DNA of 64,000 nucleotides from Pseudomonas parafulva NBRC 16636 = DSM 17004 (GCF_000730645.1 NZ_BBIU01000011.1:62001-126000), one strand, 5' to 3'. Shown: positions 18,057-29,055, counted from the stretch's first letter. Numbers and translations are program-made. Notes: a model not told the origin generated them from the sequence alone.

Positions 18057-20408
18057 TTAGAAGGTCTGGCCCAGAGAGAATTGGAACACCTGGGTGTCGG
18101 CATCGTCCGGCTTCTTGATCGGCATCGCCAGGCTGAAGCTCAGCGGGCCCAGGGCGGTGATCCACGTCACACCCACACCGACCGAACTGGCCATGTCGGA
18201 GAAGCCGACCTTGGCGCAATCGGGCTTCTTGCCGCAATTGGTGTCGAACACGTTACCCACATCCCAGAAGACCGAGGTCCGCAGGGAACGCTGATCCTTG
18301 ATGAACGGCATCGGGAACAGCAGTTCTACGCCGCCCTGCACCAGGACGTTGCCGCCGAAGGGTAGCGGGTCTTGGTCTGGATCCGTCAGCGTACCGTTCT
18401 TTTCATTGGCCTGGCTTGGGGTACTACGTGGCCCCAGGCTGCTGTCCTTGAAGCCGCGGACAGAGTTGAAACCACCCGCGTAGTAGTTCTCGTAGAACGG
18501 CAAGCCAGAGGTACCGCCGAAGCCGTCACCATAGCCCAGCTCAGTGTGCAGACGCAGGGTGTAGTTCTGGCTGAGGGGCTTGAACAGCTGGCCACGGTAG
18601 TCCAGTTTGTAGAACGACAGGTCGCTGCCTGGAATGGTCGACTCCAGGGTCAGGCTCTGGGAGTGGCCACGGGTCGCCAGCACACCTTTGTTCAGCGTTG
18701 ATTCAGACCAGCCGATCGACGCTTTGAAGTTGGTGAAGCTTTTGCCTTCCTTGTTGATGAAATCAAAGATCTCATCAACCGTGTACTTACCGGTTTTCAG
18801 CTTGTCCTGCTGCACGCTCAAACCATAGGTCAGGCGCGACGTTTCGCTGATCGGGTAACCCAGGCTGACGCCGGCACCCAGGCTATCCACCGCATAGCTC
18901 GCCACGTCGACGTCGAGATCATCGTAGTTGGTGCTGCGGTAGAAGGCGTTGTAACCCAGGCTCACGCCGTCGGCAGTGAAGTAGGGGTCCACGAAGCCGA
19001 AGTTGTAGCGGGTCTGGTATTCGGAACGGGTCAGGCCAACGGAAACCTTGTTACCGGTACCCAGGAAGTTGGTCTGGCTGATCGAACCACCCAGGATCAG
19101 GCCCGCACTCTGGGCGAAACCGACGCTGGCGGTGATCGAACCGGACGCCTGCTCTTCAACGCTGTAGTTCACGTCGACCTGGTCATCGGTACCCGGCACA
19201 GGCGGGGTCTCGACGTTCACATCCTTGAAGAAGCCCAGGCGCTCAAGGCGGGTCTTGGACTGGTCGATCAGGTAGGTCGAAGCCCAGCCGCCTTCCATCT
19301 GGCGCATCTCGCGGCGCAGCACTTCGTCTTCGGTCTTGGTGTTGCCACGGTAGTTGATGCGGTTGACGTAGGCGCGTTTGCCCGGGTCTACCACGAACAT
19401 GATGTCGACCGTGTGGTCCTGGTCGTTCGGCTGCGGTACGCCGTTGACGTTGGCGAAGGTGTAACCTTCGTTACCCAGGCGGCGGGTGATCAGCTCGGAC
19501 GTGCTGGTCATGACCTTGCGCGAGAACACCTGGCCCGGCTGCACCAGCAGCAGCGACTTGACCTGGTCTTCCGGCACCTTCAGGTCACCGGACAGCTTCA
19601 CGTCACGAACGGTGTACTTCTCACCTTCGTTGATGTTGACGGTGATGTAGACGTGCTTCTTGTCTGGCGTGATGGACACCTGGGTAGAGGCGATGTCCAT
19701 GTTGATGTAGCCGCGGTCCAGGTAGTAGGAACGCAGACGTTCCAGGTCACCGGACAGTTTTTCGCGGGCATACTTGTCGTCGTTCTTGAAGAACGACAGC
19801 CAGTTGGTGGTTTTCAGTTCGAACAGCTGCTGCAGGGTTTCGTCATCGAACACGTTGTTGCCAACGACGTTGATGTGCTGAATGGCAGCGACGGTGCCTT
19901 CGTTGATCTTGATCTTCAGCGCCACACGGTTGCGCGGCTGCGGCACCACTTCGGCGTCGACCTCGGCCGAGTAGCGGCCCTGGGCCACATATTGGCGCTG
20001 CAGCTCGTTACGCACACCTTCAAGGGTGGCGCGCTGGAAGATTTCACCTTCGGCCAGGCCCGACTGTTTCAGGCCTTTCATCAGGTCGTCGGTGCTGATC
20101 GCCTTGTTGCCTTCGATCTCGATGCTCGACACCGACGGGCGCTCGACCACGTTGATGATCAGAACATTGCCATCACGGTTCAGCTCGATGTCCTGAAAGA
20201 ACCCGGTCTTGAACAGCGAGCGGGTAGATTCCACCAGACGACGGTCATCGGCCTGGTCGCCCACGTTGAGCGGCAAGGCGCCAAAGACGCTGCCAGCGGA
20301 AACCCGCTGCAGGCCGTTGACTCGAATATCGGAGATGGTGAAGGACTCGGCGTGAACTTCAGCGATCATCAGTGCGGAGAGGACCGCAGTTAGCAGCAGA
20401 CGTTTCAT
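18057..20408 (-). CDS. bamA: Outer-membrane protein assembly factor BamA
   Basis: Core of the BAM complex that folds beta-barrel proteins into the outer membrane. The 783-residue precursor has a signal peptide ending VHA-ES (residue 20-21), five POTRA domains (about residues 22-420), and a 16-stranded barrel with the conserved loop-6 region near GGFNSVRGFKDSSLGPRS. The C-terminus FSLGQTF ends in the aromatic residue expected of outer-membrane barrels. It stands between rseP and skp. Confidence 0.97.
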   Translation of the reverse strand: MKRLLLTAVLSALMIAEVHAESFTISDIRVNGLQRVSAGSVFGALPLNVGDQADDRRLVESTRSLFKTGFFQDIELNRDGNVLIINVVERPSVSSIEIEGNKAISTDDLMKGLKQSGLAEGEIFQRATLEGVRNELQRQYVAQGRYSAEVDAEVVPQPRNRVALKIKINEGTVAAIQHINVVGNNVFDDETLQQLFELKTTNWLSFFKNDDKYAREKLSGDLERLRSYYLDRGYINMDIASTQVSITPDKKHVYITVNINEGEKYTVRDVKLSGDLKVPEDQVKSLLLVQPGQVFSRKVMTSTSELITRRLGNEGYTFANVNGVPQPNDQDHTVDIMFVVDPGKRAYVNRINYRGNTKTEDEVLRREMRQMEGGWASTYLIDQSKTRLERLGFFKDVNVETPPVPGTDDQVDVNYSVEEQASGSITASVGFAQSAGLILGGSISQTNFLGTGNKVSVGLTRSEYQTRYNFGFVDPYFTADGVSLGYNAFYRSTNYDDLDVDVASYAVDSLGAGVSLGYPISETSRLTYGLSVQQDKLKTGKYTVDEIFDFINKEGKSFTNFKASIGWSESTLNKGVLATRGHSQSLTLESTIPGSDLSFYKLDYRGQLFKPLSQNYTLRLHTELGYGDGFGGTSGLPFYENYYAGGFNSVRGFKDSSLGPRSTPSQANEKNGTLTDPDQDPLPFGGNVLVQGGVELLFPMPFIKDQRSLRTSVFWDVGNVFDTNCGKKPDCAKVGFSDMASSVGVGVTWITALGPLSFSLAMPIKKPDDADTQVFQFSLGQTF

Positions 20409-20482
20409 GAAGTCCTTTTATTCCAACTGGCAATAAACAACCTGCCGTCATGAACGACAGGTTTCGCAATTGAGCGAAGCTT

Positions 20483-21835
20483 TTATAGTCGACCCAGATC
20501 GTTGATCAGGGCGAGCAGCATCACCCCCAAGACCAAACTGATACCGATCTGGACCCCCCAACCTTGTACCCGGTCCGACAGCGGGCGACCGCGCGCCCAT
20601 TCGACCAGGTAGAACAGCAAATGCCCCCCATCCAGTACCGGGATGGGCAGCAGGTTAAGAACCCCCAGGCTTATGCTCAGGTAGGCCAGGAAATTCAGGA
20701 AATCCCCTACGCCGGACTGGGCTGAAGCGCCCGCCACTTTAGCAATGGTTATCGGTCCACTCAAGTTTTTTACCGAGAGCTCACCGAACAGCATTTTCTT
20801 CAGGGACTGCAGCGTCAGCACGCTCATGTTCCAGGTGCGCGACAAGCCCTCGCCAACCGCCTCCAGCGGGCCGTAGCGCACCTCACGCAGCATCGATGCC
20901 GGCCACTCGCCACCCTTCACCCCAGCCCCCAGGTACCCCGCAGCCGCACTGCCCTCGCCCTTGCGGCCCAAGGTGACCGGCAGGTCTAGCACGGCGCCGT
21001 CGCGCTGCACGCGCACCACCACCTTGGCGTCGGGGCGGGCACGCACGCTGTCGACCACTTGCTGCCATTCAGCCACCGGCTTGCCATCGATGCTCAACAA
21101 GGTGTCACCGGTTTTCAGGCCTGCGGCCCCTGCCGGGCCCTTGCTGTCGATTTCGGCCAATACCGGCACGATGGCCGGCCGCCAGGGGTGTAAGCCCAAC
21201 GACTGGATCGGGTCGGGCTCATCAGCGCCTTTGAGCCAGCTGTCGAGTTTCACCTGACGTTGCTGTTCTGCGCTGGCGCCCTCGTCCCGCACACCCACTT
21301 GCAACGTGCCACTTTCACCCAGCCGGCGCACCAGCTGCAGGTTGACCGCCGACCAGCCGTTGGTCGGTTTGCCGTCGATGGAAACGATTTCCTGCCCGGC
21401 AACCAGCCCGGCAGAGGCCGCCAGGCTGCCCGCGTCTACGGCCCCGATCACCGGGCGTATCTGCTGGCTACCCAGCATGGCCAGAATCCAGAAGAACAGG
21501 ATTGCCAACAGGAAGTTGGCAATCGGGCCGGCAGCCACGATCGCAATGCGCTGCCCTACCGGTTTACGGTTGAACGATTGCCCTGCCAGCGAGGGCGGCA
21601 CATCACCCTCGCGTTCGTCGAGCATTTTCACGTAGCCGCCCAGCGGGATGGCCGCCACCACGAACTCGGTGCCATGGCGGTCATGCCAGCGCACCAGCGG
21701 CATACCGAAGCCGACCGAAAAGCGCAGCACTTTTACACCGCAGCGCCGCGCCACCCAGAAGTGGCCGAATTCGTGGAAGGTGACCAGTACACCCAGGGCA
21801 ACGAGGGTGCCGATAATCATGTAGAGCGCTGTCAT
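20483..21835 (-). CDS. rseP: RIP zinc metalloprotease RseP (site-2 protease)
   Basis: Inner-membrane protease that cuts anti-sigma factors such as RseA/MucA during envelope stress. The 450-residue protein starts MTALYMIIGTLVALGVLVTF and has the zinc motif HEFGH (residues 22-26), two periplasmic PDZ domains (about residues 115-300), and the third zinc ligand in NLLPIPVLDGGHLLFYL near residue 395, plus terminal membrane segments. A start two codons upstream is possible. Confidence 0.96.
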   Translation of the reverse strand: MTALYMIIGTLVALGVLVTFHEFGHFWVARRCGVKVLRFSVGFGMPLVRWHDRHGTEFVVAAIPLGGYVKMLDEREGDVPPSLAGQSFNRKPVGQRIAIVAAGPIANFLLAILFFWILAMLGSQQIRPVIGAVDAGSLAASAGLVAGQEIVSIDGKPTNGWSAVNLQLVRRLGESGTLQVGVRDEGASAEQQRQVKLDSWLKGADEPDPIQSLGLHPWRPAIVPVLAEIDSKGPAGAAGLKTGDTLLSIDGKPVAEWQQVVDSVRARPDAKVVVRVQRDGAVLDLPVTLGRKGEGSAAAGYLGAGVKGGEWPASMLREVRYGPLEAVGEGLSRTWNMSVLTLQSLKKMLFGELSVKNLSGPITIAKVAGASAQSGVGDFLNFLAYLSISLGVLNLLPIPVLDGGHLLFYLVEWARGRPLSDRVQGWGVQIGISLVLGVMLLALINDLGRL

Positions 21836-21902
21836 GTCCATCTCCGAATGATGTGCAGCGGGCCGGCCTACACCGGCCCCTCGCTACCTGGGCAAACTGG
21901 TA

Positions 21903-23093
21903 TCAGCGCCCGTGACGCCTCAGCCATTCGCGGGCCAGCTCGCGGGCGCGCTGGTCGGCGGCAAACACCGCAGCCAGTGACGGCAGTGGCACGACCGGCT
22001 CCTGATCCAGAACCTGTTCGATCATACTCGCGATATCCGGGAAGCGGATACGGCGAGCCAGAAATGCCTCGACCGCCACTTCGTTGGCCGCATTGAGCAC
22101 AGCCGGGGCGCTGTGGCCCGCTTCCGCAGCCTGACGCGCCAGGCGCAGGCAGGGGAAACGCAGCTCGTCCGGCGCCTGGAAGTCCAGGCGGGCGATGCTG
22201 AACAGATCCAGCGGGGCAACCCCTGACGCTATCCGCTCCGGCCAGGCCAGGGCATTGGCGATGGGCGTACGCATGTCCGGGTTACCCAGCTGCGCCAGCA
22301 CCGAACCGTCGACGTAGTCGACCAGCGAGTGGATCACACTCTGCGGGTGCACCACCACTTCGACGTCGGCCGGCGCGGCATCGAACAACCAGCACGCCTC
22401 GATCAGCTCCAGGCCCTTGTTCATCATGCTGGCCGAGTCTACGGAAATCTTGCGCCCCATGGACCAGTTCGGGTGTGCACAGGCCTGCTCGGGGGTAACC
22501 TCGAGCAGCGCCTCGGCGGGCGTCTCACGGAACGGCCCACCCGATGCGGTCAGCAGGATGCGGCGAACACCCACGGCGCCGAGGCCCCGTGCGTAATCGG
22601 CCGGCATGCACTGGAATATCGCGTTGTGCTCGCTGTCGATGGGCAGCAGTACCGCGCCGGAGCGCCGGACTGCGTCCATGAACAGGGCGCCCGACATCAC
22701 CAGCGCTTCCTTGTTGGCCAGCAAGACCTTCTTGCCCGCCTCTACCGCCGCCAGGGTGGGGCGCAGCCCAGCGGCGCCGACGATAGCCGCCATCACGGCG
22801 TCAACCTCCGAAGCCGAGGCCACCTGACAAAGCCCTGCCTCGCCCTCGAGCACTTCAGTGGCACACCCGGCAGCCGCCAGGCCGCTGCGCAACCGAGCAG
22901 CGGCCTCAGCCTCCGGCACCACCGCAAACACCGGGCGATGGCGCACGCACAGCTCAAGCAGCTCGTCGATGCGTGAGTACCCGGTGAGCGCGAACACCTG
23001 GTAGCGGTCCGGGTGCCGCGCGATCACATCCAGCGTACTCAGGCCGATAGAGCCGGTAGCACCGAGCACGGTGATCCGCTGCACAGCACTCAC
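21903..23093 (-). CDS. dxr: 1-deoxy-D-xylulose 5-phosphate reductoisomerase
   Basis: Second step of the MEP isoprenoid pathway; makes methylerythritol phosphate using NADPH. The product has the dinucleotide-binding motif [18 protein letters not shown] at its N-terminus, [11 protein letters not shown] in the middle, and [12 protein letters not shown] and [19 protein letters not shown] at the active site. I prefer the GTG at 23093 (396 aa), which overlaps the cdsA stop as GTGA, over the upstream ATG at 23105, which lies inside cdsA. Confidence 0.95.
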   Translation of the reverse strand: MSAVQRITVLGATGSIGLSTLDVIARHPDRYQVFALTGYSRIDELLELCVRHRPVFAVVPEAEAAARLRSGLAAAGCATEVLEGEAGLCQVASASEVDAVMAAIVGAAGLRPTLAAVEAGKKVLLANKEALVMSGALFMDAVRRSGAVLLPIDSEHNAIFQCMPADYARGLGAVGVRRILLTASGGPFRETPAEALLEVTPEQACAHPNWSMGRKISVDSASMMNKGLELIEACWLFDAAPADVEVVVHPQSVIHSLVDYVDGSVLAQLGNPDMRTPIANALAWPERIASGVAPLDLFSIARLDFQAPDELRFPCLRLARQAAEAGHSAPAVLNAANEVAVEAFLARRIRFPDIASMIEQVLDQEPVVPLPSLAAVFAADQRARELAREWLRRHGR

Positions 23094-23905
23094 ATCACAC
23101 CCCATTCAGCAGCCCACAGCAGCACGGCGAACAGCGGAATGGCAGCAGTCAGGCTGTCGATACGGTCCAGCACACCACCGTGGCCCGGCAGCAGGTTGCT
23201 GCTGTCCTTGATGCCCGAGCGGCGCTTGAACATGCTCTCGGTCAGGTCGCCCACCACCGATGCCATCACCACCAGCGCAGCACCGACCAGGCCAAGCAGC
23301 ACCTGGCCCACGCCCCACTCACGGCTGATGCCAACGACCAGCGTGATGACCAGGCTCACCGCCAGGCCACCATAGACGCCCTCCCAGCTCTTGCCCGGGC
23401 TCACGTGCGGGGCCAGCTTGCGCTTGCCAAATGCTCGGCCAGAGAAATACGCGCCGATATCTGCCGCCCATACCAGCACCATCACCGACAGGATCAGCCA
23501 GTTGCCCAGTGGCCAGTGTTTGAGCAGCACCAGGCCCTGCCAGGCTGGCAGCAGCACCAGCAGGCCGATCAGCAACCGGCAGGCGGCACTGGCCCACAGC
23601 TCACTGGTGCGCGGGTAGGTCAGTACCAGCCAGGTAGCCAGCCCCCACCAGATCACCGCCGCACCGAGCACCCAGGGGGCCAGCTCCGGCAACACGTAGA
23701 GCAGCATCAGCGCCCCGGCAACCACCAGGGCATAGGCGATACGTAGGGGCTGGGCCATCAGCCCGGCCAGGCGCGCCCACTCCCACGCACCGAGCGTTAC
23801 CACCAGGCCGATGAACAGGGCGAAGTCGCCCCCTTCGAGCAGGAAGAACCCACCCAGCGCTATCGGCAACAGGATCAGCGCGGTAATGATGCGTTGTTTA
23901 AGCAT
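23090..23905 (-). CDS. cdsA: Phosphatidate cytidylyltransferase
   Basis: Makes CDP-diacylglycerol, the precursor of membrane phospholipids. The 271-residue protein has about eight hydrophobic membrane segments and the signature region [20 protein letters not shown] then [12 protein letters not shown], with [22 protein letters not shown] near the C-terminus, the CDP-alcohol synthase consensus. It shares one base with the uppS stop (TAATG) and overlaps dxr by 4 nt. Confidence 0.96.
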   Translation of the reverse strand: MLKQRIITALILLPIALGGFFLLEGGDFALFIGLVVTLGAWEWARLAGLMAQPLRIAYALVVAGALMLLYVLPELAPWVLGAAVIWWGLATWLVLTYPRTSELWASAACRLLIGLLVLLPAWQGLVLLKHWPLGNWLILSVMVLVWAADIGAYFSGRAFGKRKLAPHVSPGKSWEGVYGGLAVSLVITLVVGISREWGVGQVLLGLVGAALVVMASVVGDLTESMFKRRSGIKDSSNLLPGHGGVLDRIDSLTAAIPLFAVLLWAAEWGVM

Positions 23906-24660
23906 TAAGCACGAGCTCCAGCCTCGACCTGCTCGCTGGTCTTACCAAAGCGGCGCTGGCGCGAAGCGAAATCGGCCAATGCCTTACGCATGGCCTCGTG
24001 TTTGAAGTCCGGCCAGAAAAGGTCGGAGAAATACAGCTCGGCGTAGGCCAGCTGCCAAAGCAGGAAATTGCTGATGCGGTGCTCGCCACCCGTGCGGATG
24101 CACAAGTCGGGCAACGGCAGATCGCCCGTGGACAGGCACGTTTGCAGCAGGCCCGGGGTGATGTCGTCAGGGCGCAGATGCCCGGCCTGCACCTCCCGCG
24201 CAAGCCGCTGGGCCGCCTGGGCGATATCCCATTGCCCGCCATAGTTGGCCGCGATCTGCAGGATAAAACGGTTGTTACCGGCAGTCAGTGCCTCGGCCTC
24301 GCGCATGGCGGCCTGCAGCTCAGGATGGAACCGCGAGCGGTCGCCAATGATGCGCAGGCTGATGTTGTTCTCGTTCAGCCGCCGGGCCTCCCGGCGCAAC
24401 GCCGAGAAGAACAGCTCCATGAGGGCACCGACCTCCTCGGCCGGCCGCTGCCAGTTTTCGCTGGAGAAGGCGAACAGCGTGAGCACCTCGACACCCGCCT
24501 CGGCGCACACTTCGATGACCGCACGAACGGCGTCCACTCCGGCCTTGTGGCCGGCAACCCCCGGCAACAGGCGGCGTTTCGCCCAGCGGTTGTTGCCGTC
24601 CATGATGATCGCGACGTGACGCGGCACCGAAGACGGTACCGCTGGCTTGGTCTTTTCCAT
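23905..24660 (-). CDS. uppS: Isoprenyl transferase (undecaprenyl diphosphate synthase)
   Basis: Cis-prenyltransferase that extends farnesyl diphosphate to the C55 carrier for peptidoglycan and LPS. The 251-residue protein has the HVAIIMDGNNRWAKRRLLPG motif (residues 15-34), FAFSSENWQRP, and LCIRTGGEHRISNFLLWQ with YAELYFSDLFWPDF. Another in-frame ATG lies one codon upstream. It belongs to the frr-uppS-cdsA-dxr run. Confidence 0.96.
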   Translation of the reverse strand: MEKTKPAVPSSVPRHVAIIMDGNNRWAKRRLLPGVAGHKAGVDAVRAVIEVCAEAGVEVLTLFAFSSENWQRPAEEVGALMELFFSALRREARRLNENNISLRIIGDRSRFHPELQAAMREAEALTAGNNRFILQIAANYGGQWDIAQAAQRLAREVQAGHLRPDDITPGLLQTCLSTGDLPLPDLCIRTGGEHRISNFLLWQLAYAELYFSDLFWPDFKHEAMRKALADFASRQRRFGKTSEQVEAGARA

Positions 24661-24676
24661 CAAAAAAAACCTGGCC

Positions 24677-25234
24677 TCAGACGGCCATCAGGTCCTTTTC
24701 CTTGGCCTTGAACGCAGCATCGACTTCAGCAACGAACTTGTCGGTCAGCTTCTGGATTTCATCGGCCGCGCGACGCTCTTCGTCCTCGCTGATTTCCTTG
24801 TCCTTGGTCAGCTTTTTCAGGTCTGCCAGGGCATCGCGGCGCACGTTGCGCACAGCTACCTTGGCATCCTCGGCCACGCCGCTGGCCTGCTTGGTATAGC
24901 CTTTGCGAGTTTCTTCGGTCAGGGCAGGCATCGGCACACGGATGGTGGTGCCAGCGCTCGACGGGTTCAGGCCCAGGTCCGAGGTAAGGATCGCCTTCTC
25001 GATAGCCGCGCTCAGGTTCTTGTCATGGGCGACGATCTTCAAGGTGCGGGCGTCTTCGACGCTGATCGCAGCAACCTGGTTCAGCGGCATCTCGCTACCC
25101 CAGGCAGGCACCTTGACGCTGTCCAGGATGCTTGGGTGGGCGCGACCGGTGCGGATGGCCGCCAGGTTGCGAGCCAGGGCCTCCAGGGACTTGCCCATGC
25201 GGTCCTGAGCGTCTTTCTTGATGTCGTTGATCAT
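24677..25234 (-). CDS. frr: Ribosome recycling factor
   Basis: Splits post-termination ribosomes together with EF-G. The 185-residue product starts [20 protein letters not shown] and contains [33 protein letters not shown] and [20 protein letters not shown], the conserved three-helix bundle and hinge motifs. Its ATG overlaps the pyrH stop by 4 nt. Confidence 0.97.
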   Translation of the reverse strand: MINDIKKDAQDRMGKSLEALARNLAAIRTGRAHPSILDSVKVPAWGSEMPLNQVAAISVEDARTLKIVAHDKNLSAAIEKAILTSDLGLNPSSAGTTIRVPMPALTEETRKGYTKQASGVAEDAKVAVRNVRRDALADLKKLTKDKEISEDEERRAADEIQKLTDKFVAEVDAAFKAKEKDLMAV

Positions 25235-25974
25235 GCTTGGCCTTCCTCGATCAAAGTGCCTTCAGCGCCGCCCACCACGATATTCAGCAGGGCGCCAGGC
25301 TTGTTCATGTTGAATACCCGCAATGGCATCTTGTGGTCACGGCACAGGCAGATTGCGGTCAGGTCCATCACACCCAGCTTGCGATCCAGAACCTCGTCAT
25401 AGGTCAGGCGATCGAACTTCTCGGCATGCGGGTCCTTGAATGGGTCAGCAGTGTACACACCATCGACCTTGGTCGCCTTCAGCACCACGTCGGCATCGAT
25501 TTCGATGGCGCGCAGACAGGCTGCGGAGTCGGTGGTGAAGAACGGGTTGCCGGTACCGGCGGAGAAAATTACCACATCCCCGGAGTTGAGGTGACGGATA
25601 GCTTTGCGGCGGTCGTAGTGGTCGGTGACACCCACCATGGAAATGGCCGACATGACCAGCGCCGGGATGTTCGAACGCTCCAGGGCATCGCGCATCGCCA
25701 GGGCGTTCATCACCGTGGCCAGCATGCCCATGTGGTCACCGGTAACGCGGTCCATGCCGGCAGCGCTCAGTGCGGCGCCGCGGAACAGGTTGCCACCGCC
25801 GATGACCAGGCCCACCTGAACACCGATCCCAACCAGCTGGCCTACTTCAAGGGCCATGCGATCGAGTACCTTCGGGTCGATCCCGAAGTCTTCCGAGCCC
25901 ATCAGGGCCTCGCCGCTAAGTTTGAGCAAAATGCGTTTATAGCGAGGTTGGCGACCACTCACCTGCTGAGCCAT
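25231..25974 (-). CDS. pyrH: UMP kinase
   Basis: Phosphorylates UMP to UDP for pyrimidine nucleotide synthesis. The 247-residue amino-acid-kinase-fold protein starts [20 protein letters not shown] and continues GEALMG, with [34 protein letters not shown] acceptor-site residues and [14 protein letters not shown]. It is separated from tsf by 180 nt that include a terminator-like hairpin, so it probably has its own promoter. Confidence 0.97.
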   Translation of the reverse strand: MAQQVSGRQPRYKRILLKLSGEALMGSEDFGIDPKVLDRMALEVGQLVGIGVQVGLVIGGGNLFRGAALSAAGMDRVTGDHMGMLATVMNALAMRDALERSNIPALVMSAISMVGVTDHYDRRKAIRHLNSGDVVIFSAGTGNPFFTTDSAACLRAIEIDADVVLKATKVDGVYTADPFKDPHAEKFDRLTYDEVLDRKLGVMDLTAICLCRDHKMPLRVFNMNKPGALLNIVVGGAEGTLIEEGQA

Positions 25975-26100
25975 TGCGAGTCTCTCCTGCGGCGTACTGT
26001 AGAAAATTCGTGCGGGCTGTTTGCAGCCTGCTAACTGTAGCGTGGCACCGGGTAGGTGCCAGCGGCGGCAGGGTTCGATGAACCCCTCGCCGTTTTGACA

Positions 26101-26132
26101 AAGAGGCTGCGCGCGTGAGCGGGCAGCCTCTT
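26101..26132 (-). terminator. Hairpin downstream of tsf
   Basis: Perfect 10-bp inverted repeat AAGAGGCTGC/GCAGCCTCTT with a 12-nt loop, followed on the minus strand by TTTGTC and an A-rich stretch. The U-run is short, so termination may be partial before pyrH. Confidence 0.55.
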
Positions 26133-26154
26133 CGGGGCGACAGACGGGGCTGTC

Positions 26155-27018
26155 TTACTGCTTGGCAGCAGCTACTTGAGCAGCAACTTCGGCAGCGAAG
26201 TCGTCAACCGGCTTTTCGATACCTTCGCCGACCTTGAAGTAGGTGAAGGAAACGATTTCTGCACCGGCTTTTTTAGCCAGGGCGCCCACTTTGACTTCTG
26301 GATCCATGACGAAGGCCTGCTCTTTCAGCGAGGCTTCAGCCTTGAACTTGGAAATACGGCCGTTGATCATGTTCTCAACGATGTTTTCCGGCTTGCCGGC
26401 GATCTTGTCGGCGTTCAGCTGCAGGAACACGCCCTTCTCGCGCTCGATGGCTTCGGCGGAGATTTCCGACGAGTCCAGGAACTCAGGGTTCGAGGCTGCA
26501 ACGTGCATGGCGATGTTCTTGGCCAGCTCGACGTCACCGCCTTGCAGAACAACAACGGCGCCGATCTTGTTGCCGTGCAGGTAGGCACCTACCACGTCAC
26601 CTTCAACACGCACCAGGCGGCGGATGTTGACGTTTTCGCCGCACTTGGCGACCAGGGCTTCACGGGCAGCTTCACGCGAGGCGATCAGCGGGGCTGCATC
26701 GGTCAGCTTCTGGGCGAAGGCTTCTTCCAGGCTTTCGGCCACGAAATTCTTGAAGTCGTCTTGCAGGGCCAGGAAGTCGGTCTGCGAGTTCACTTCCAGC
26801 AGAACGGCGGCTTTGCCGTCGGTCTTGACGGCGATAGCGCCTTCAGCAGCCACGTTGCCAGCCTTCTTGGCGGCCTTGATGGCGCCGGAGGCACGCATGT
26901 CGTCAATGGCTTTTTCGATGTCGCCGTCGGCCTTTTCCAGGGCCTTCTTGCAATCCATCATGCCTTCGCCGGTACGCTCGCGCAGTTCTTTTACCAGCGC
27001 TGCAGTAATTGCTGCCAT
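26155..27018 (-). CDS. tsf: Translation elongation factor Ts
   Basis: Nucleotide exchange factor for EF-Tu. The 287-residue product has the N-terminal UBA-like motif LVKELRERTGEGMMDCKKAL (residues 9-28), the TDFLALQDDF contact motif and a coiled-coil then dimerisation domain ending in QVAAAKQ. It is preceded by a strong terminator that separates it from rpsB, so most expression depends on read-through or its own promoter. Confidence 0.97.
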   Translation of the reverse strand: MAAITAALVKELRERTGEGMMDCKKALEKADGDIEKAIDDMRASGAIKAAKKAGNVAAEGAIAVKTDGKAAVLLEVNSQTDFLALQDDFKNFVAESLEEAFAQKLTDAAPLIASREAAREALVAKCGENVNIRRLVRVEGDVVGAYLHGNKIGAVVVLQGGDVELAKNIAMHVAASNPEFLDSSEISAEAIEREKGVFLQLNADKIAGKPENIVENMINGRISKFKAEASLKEQAFVMDPEVKVGALAKKAGAEIVSFTYFKVGEGIEKPVDDFAAEVAAQVAAAKQ

Positions 27019-27148
27019 TTCAAAATCCTCTTGGAAAGTTTTTCAACCATTCCACCCGTTGCTCACGGGCGTTCAATTCTGCGAATCCGCTGTTGTGTTC
27101 AGCCGGCCCATGATGCGGGGCCATCGCTGACAGCAGGATTTCAAGGTG

Positions 27149-27177
27149 GCAAAAAGGGGGCAGAGCCCCCTTTTTGC
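27149..27177 (-). terminator. Rho-independent terminator/attenuator between rpsB and tsf
   Basis: Perfect palindrome GCAAAAAGGGGGC / GCCCCCTTTTTGC with a 3-nt AGA loop. On the minus strand the GC stem is followed by TTTTT. It should reduce transcription from rpsB into tsf; an attenuator at this place is known in E. coli. Confidence 0.85.
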
Positions 27178-27201
27178 GTGCCAAGTCGACGCTAGCGTCT
27201 A

Positions 27202-27939
27202 TTACTCGGCAGCCGGTGCAGCCGCTTCTTCAGCGTAGACTTCGGTGCCGCCAGCAACGTTGTTGCGGCCACGGATCACAGCGTCAGCCATGGAAGTCAT
27301 GTACAGCTCGATAGCGCGAATGGCGTCATCGTTACCTGGGATGATGTAGTCAACACCTTCCGGGCTGCTGTTGGTATCGACAACGCCGATAACCGGAATA
27401 CCCAGTTTGTTGGCTTCGGTGATCGCGATGCGCTCGTGATCAACGTCGATGACGAACAGAGCGTCAGGCAGACCACCCATGTCCTTGATGCCACCCAGGC
27501 TGCGGTCCAGTTTTTCCAGATCGCGGGAGCGCATCAGGGCTTCTTTCTTGGTCAGCTTGGCGAAGGTGCCGTCATCGGCCTGGGTTTCCAGGTCGCGCAG
27601 ACGCTTGATCGAAGCGCGGATGGTCTTGTAGTTGGTCAGCATGCCGCCCAACCAACGGTGGTCAACGTACGGCGAACCGCAACGAGCAGCTTGCTCGGCG
27701 ACGATCTTGCCGGCGGAACGCTTGGTGCCGACGAACAGGATCTTGTTCTTGCCCTGGGCCAGGCGCTCAACGAACGACAGTGCGTCGTTGAACATCGGCA
27801 GGGTTTTTTCCAGGTTGACGATGTGGATCTTGTTGCGCGCGCCGAAAATGTACTTGCCCATTTTCGGGTTCCAGTAACGGGTCTGGTGGCCGAAGTGCAC
27901 ACCGGCCTTCAGCATATCGCGCATGTTGACTTGGGACAT
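27202..27939 (-). CDS. rpsB: 30S ribosomal protein S2
   Basis: Structural protein of the small ribosomal subunit. The 245-residue protein starts [20 protein letters not shown] and contains [13 protein letters not shown], the [12 protein letters not shown] and RWLGGMLTN motifs, and the S2 signature near [23 protein letters not shown] 27939 follows an AAGGAA ribosome binding site. In-frame sequence to 28035 is the structured leader and is not translated. Confidence 0.97.
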   Translation of the reverse strand: MSQVNMRDMLKAGVHFGHQTRYWNPKMGKYIFGARNKIHIVNLEKTLPMFNDALSFVERLAQGKNKILFVGTKRSAGKIVAEQAARCGSPYVDHRWLGGMLTNYKTIRASIKRLRDLETQADDGTFAKLTKKEALMRSRDLEKLDRSLGGIKDMGGLPDALFVIDVDHERIAITEANKLGIPVIGVVDTNSSPEGVDYIIPGNDDAIRAIELYMTSMADAVIRGRNNVAGGTEVYAEEAAAPAAE

Positions 27940-27944
27940 GATAG

Positions 27945-28012
27945 TTCCTTGATAAGTCGGGTTGGGCCTCCACGTATCCCAATGACCAACCCGCGAGTTC
28001 TGCAACTCGGGG
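27945..28012 (-). ncRNA. Structured rpsB leader (S2 leader, t44-like)
   Basis: Directly upstream of rpsB the minus-strand transcript can form two hairpins: CGAGTT/AACTCG (27994-27999 with 28004-28009) and GGGTTGG/CCAACCC (27959-27965 with 27986-27992). A conserved structured leader (t44 RNA) precedes rpsB between map and rpsB in gammaproteobacteria and mediates S2 autoregulation. Position and hairpins fit; the covariance match was not tested. The rest of the 27940-28238 gap holds a 12-bp palindrome at 28025-28036 and probably both divergent promoters. Confidence 0.6.
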
Positions 28013-28238
28013 CACCCAGGCCATCGTGTCGACACGTGTGTGGGTTTGTGTGCAGACGGGCCTGGGCCCGAAAGCGGCGCATGTTATACCACAGTGCGCG
28101 GGCAAACGGAACCTGAAAACTGCCCCCGCGCTGCAGGCGCCCTGCCATGACTGAAACAGCCTGAACCCCGCAGCTCTGTTAGAATGACGCCTTTCCTGTT
28201 TTAGCGCGCCGCGTGCGGCGCAGTGAAGAGAGCCTGTA

Positions 28239-29021
28239 ATGACCGTCACCATCAAGACTGCAGAAGACATCGAGAAGATGCGCATCGCCGGCCGTCTGGC
28301 TGCCGAGGTGCTGGAAATGATCGAAGAGCACGTCAAGCCCGGCGTCACCACCGAAACCCTCGACCGCCTGTGCCACGACTACATCGTCAACGTGCAGCAG
28401 GCCATTCCGGCGCCGCTCAACTACAAGGGCTACCCCAAGTCGATCTGCACCTCCATCAACCACGTGGTCTGTCATGGTATCCCCAACGACAAACCACTCA
28501 AGGACGGTGACACGCTGAACATCGACATCACCGTGATCAAGGACGGCTACCACGGCGACACCAGCCGCATGTTCCATGTGGGTAGCGTGCCGCAGTGGGC
28601 CGAACGGCTGTCACGCGTCACCCAGGAATGCCTGTACAAGGCCATCGAACTGGTGAAGCCAGGCTGCCGCCTGGGCGATATCGGCGAAGTGATCCAGAAG
28701 CACGCTGAAAAGAATGGTTTTTCCGTGGTGCGCGAGTTCTGCGGCCATGGCATCGGCAAAGTGTTCCACGAAGAGCCGCAGATTCTGCACTACGGCCGTG
28801 CCGGCACGGGCATGGAGCTTAAAGAAGGCATGACCTTCACCATCGAGCCGATGATCAACCAGGGCAAGGCCGACACCAAGGTACTGGGCGACGGCTGGAC
28901 CGCCATCACCAAGGACCGCAAGCTTTCGGCGCAGTGGGAACACACCCTGGTGGTCACCGCCACGGGCTACGAAATCTTCACCCTGCGCAAGGACGACACC
29001 ATCGCGCGCATCTCGGCCTGA
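28239..29021 (+). CDS. map: Methionine aminopeptidase, type I
   Basis: Removes the initiator methionine from nascent proteins. The 260-residue pita-bread-fold enzyme starts [20 protein letters not shown]. Metal ligands are visible in [20 protein letters not shown] (two Asp), [13 protein letters not shown] (His), FTIEPM (Glu) and the C-terminal WEHTLVVT (Glu). ATG follows a GAGAG site. It is divergent from rpsB as in most gammaproteobacteria. Confidence 0.97.
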   Translation: MTVTIKTAEDIEKMRIAGRLAAEVLEMIEEHVKPGVTTETLDRLCHDYIVNVQQAIPAPLNYKGYPKSICTSINHVVCHGIPNDKPLKDGDTLNIDITVIKDGYHGDTSRMFHVGSVPQWAERLSRVTQECLYKAIELVKPGCRLGDIGEVIQKHAEKNGFSVVREFCGHGIGKVFHEEPQILHYGRAGTGMELKEGMTFTIEPMINQGKADTKVLGDGWTAITKDRKLSAQWEHTLVVTATGYEIFTLRKDDTIARISA

Positions 29022-29055
29022 ACAGGCACAGCCCACACCACAGGAGCGTGACCCG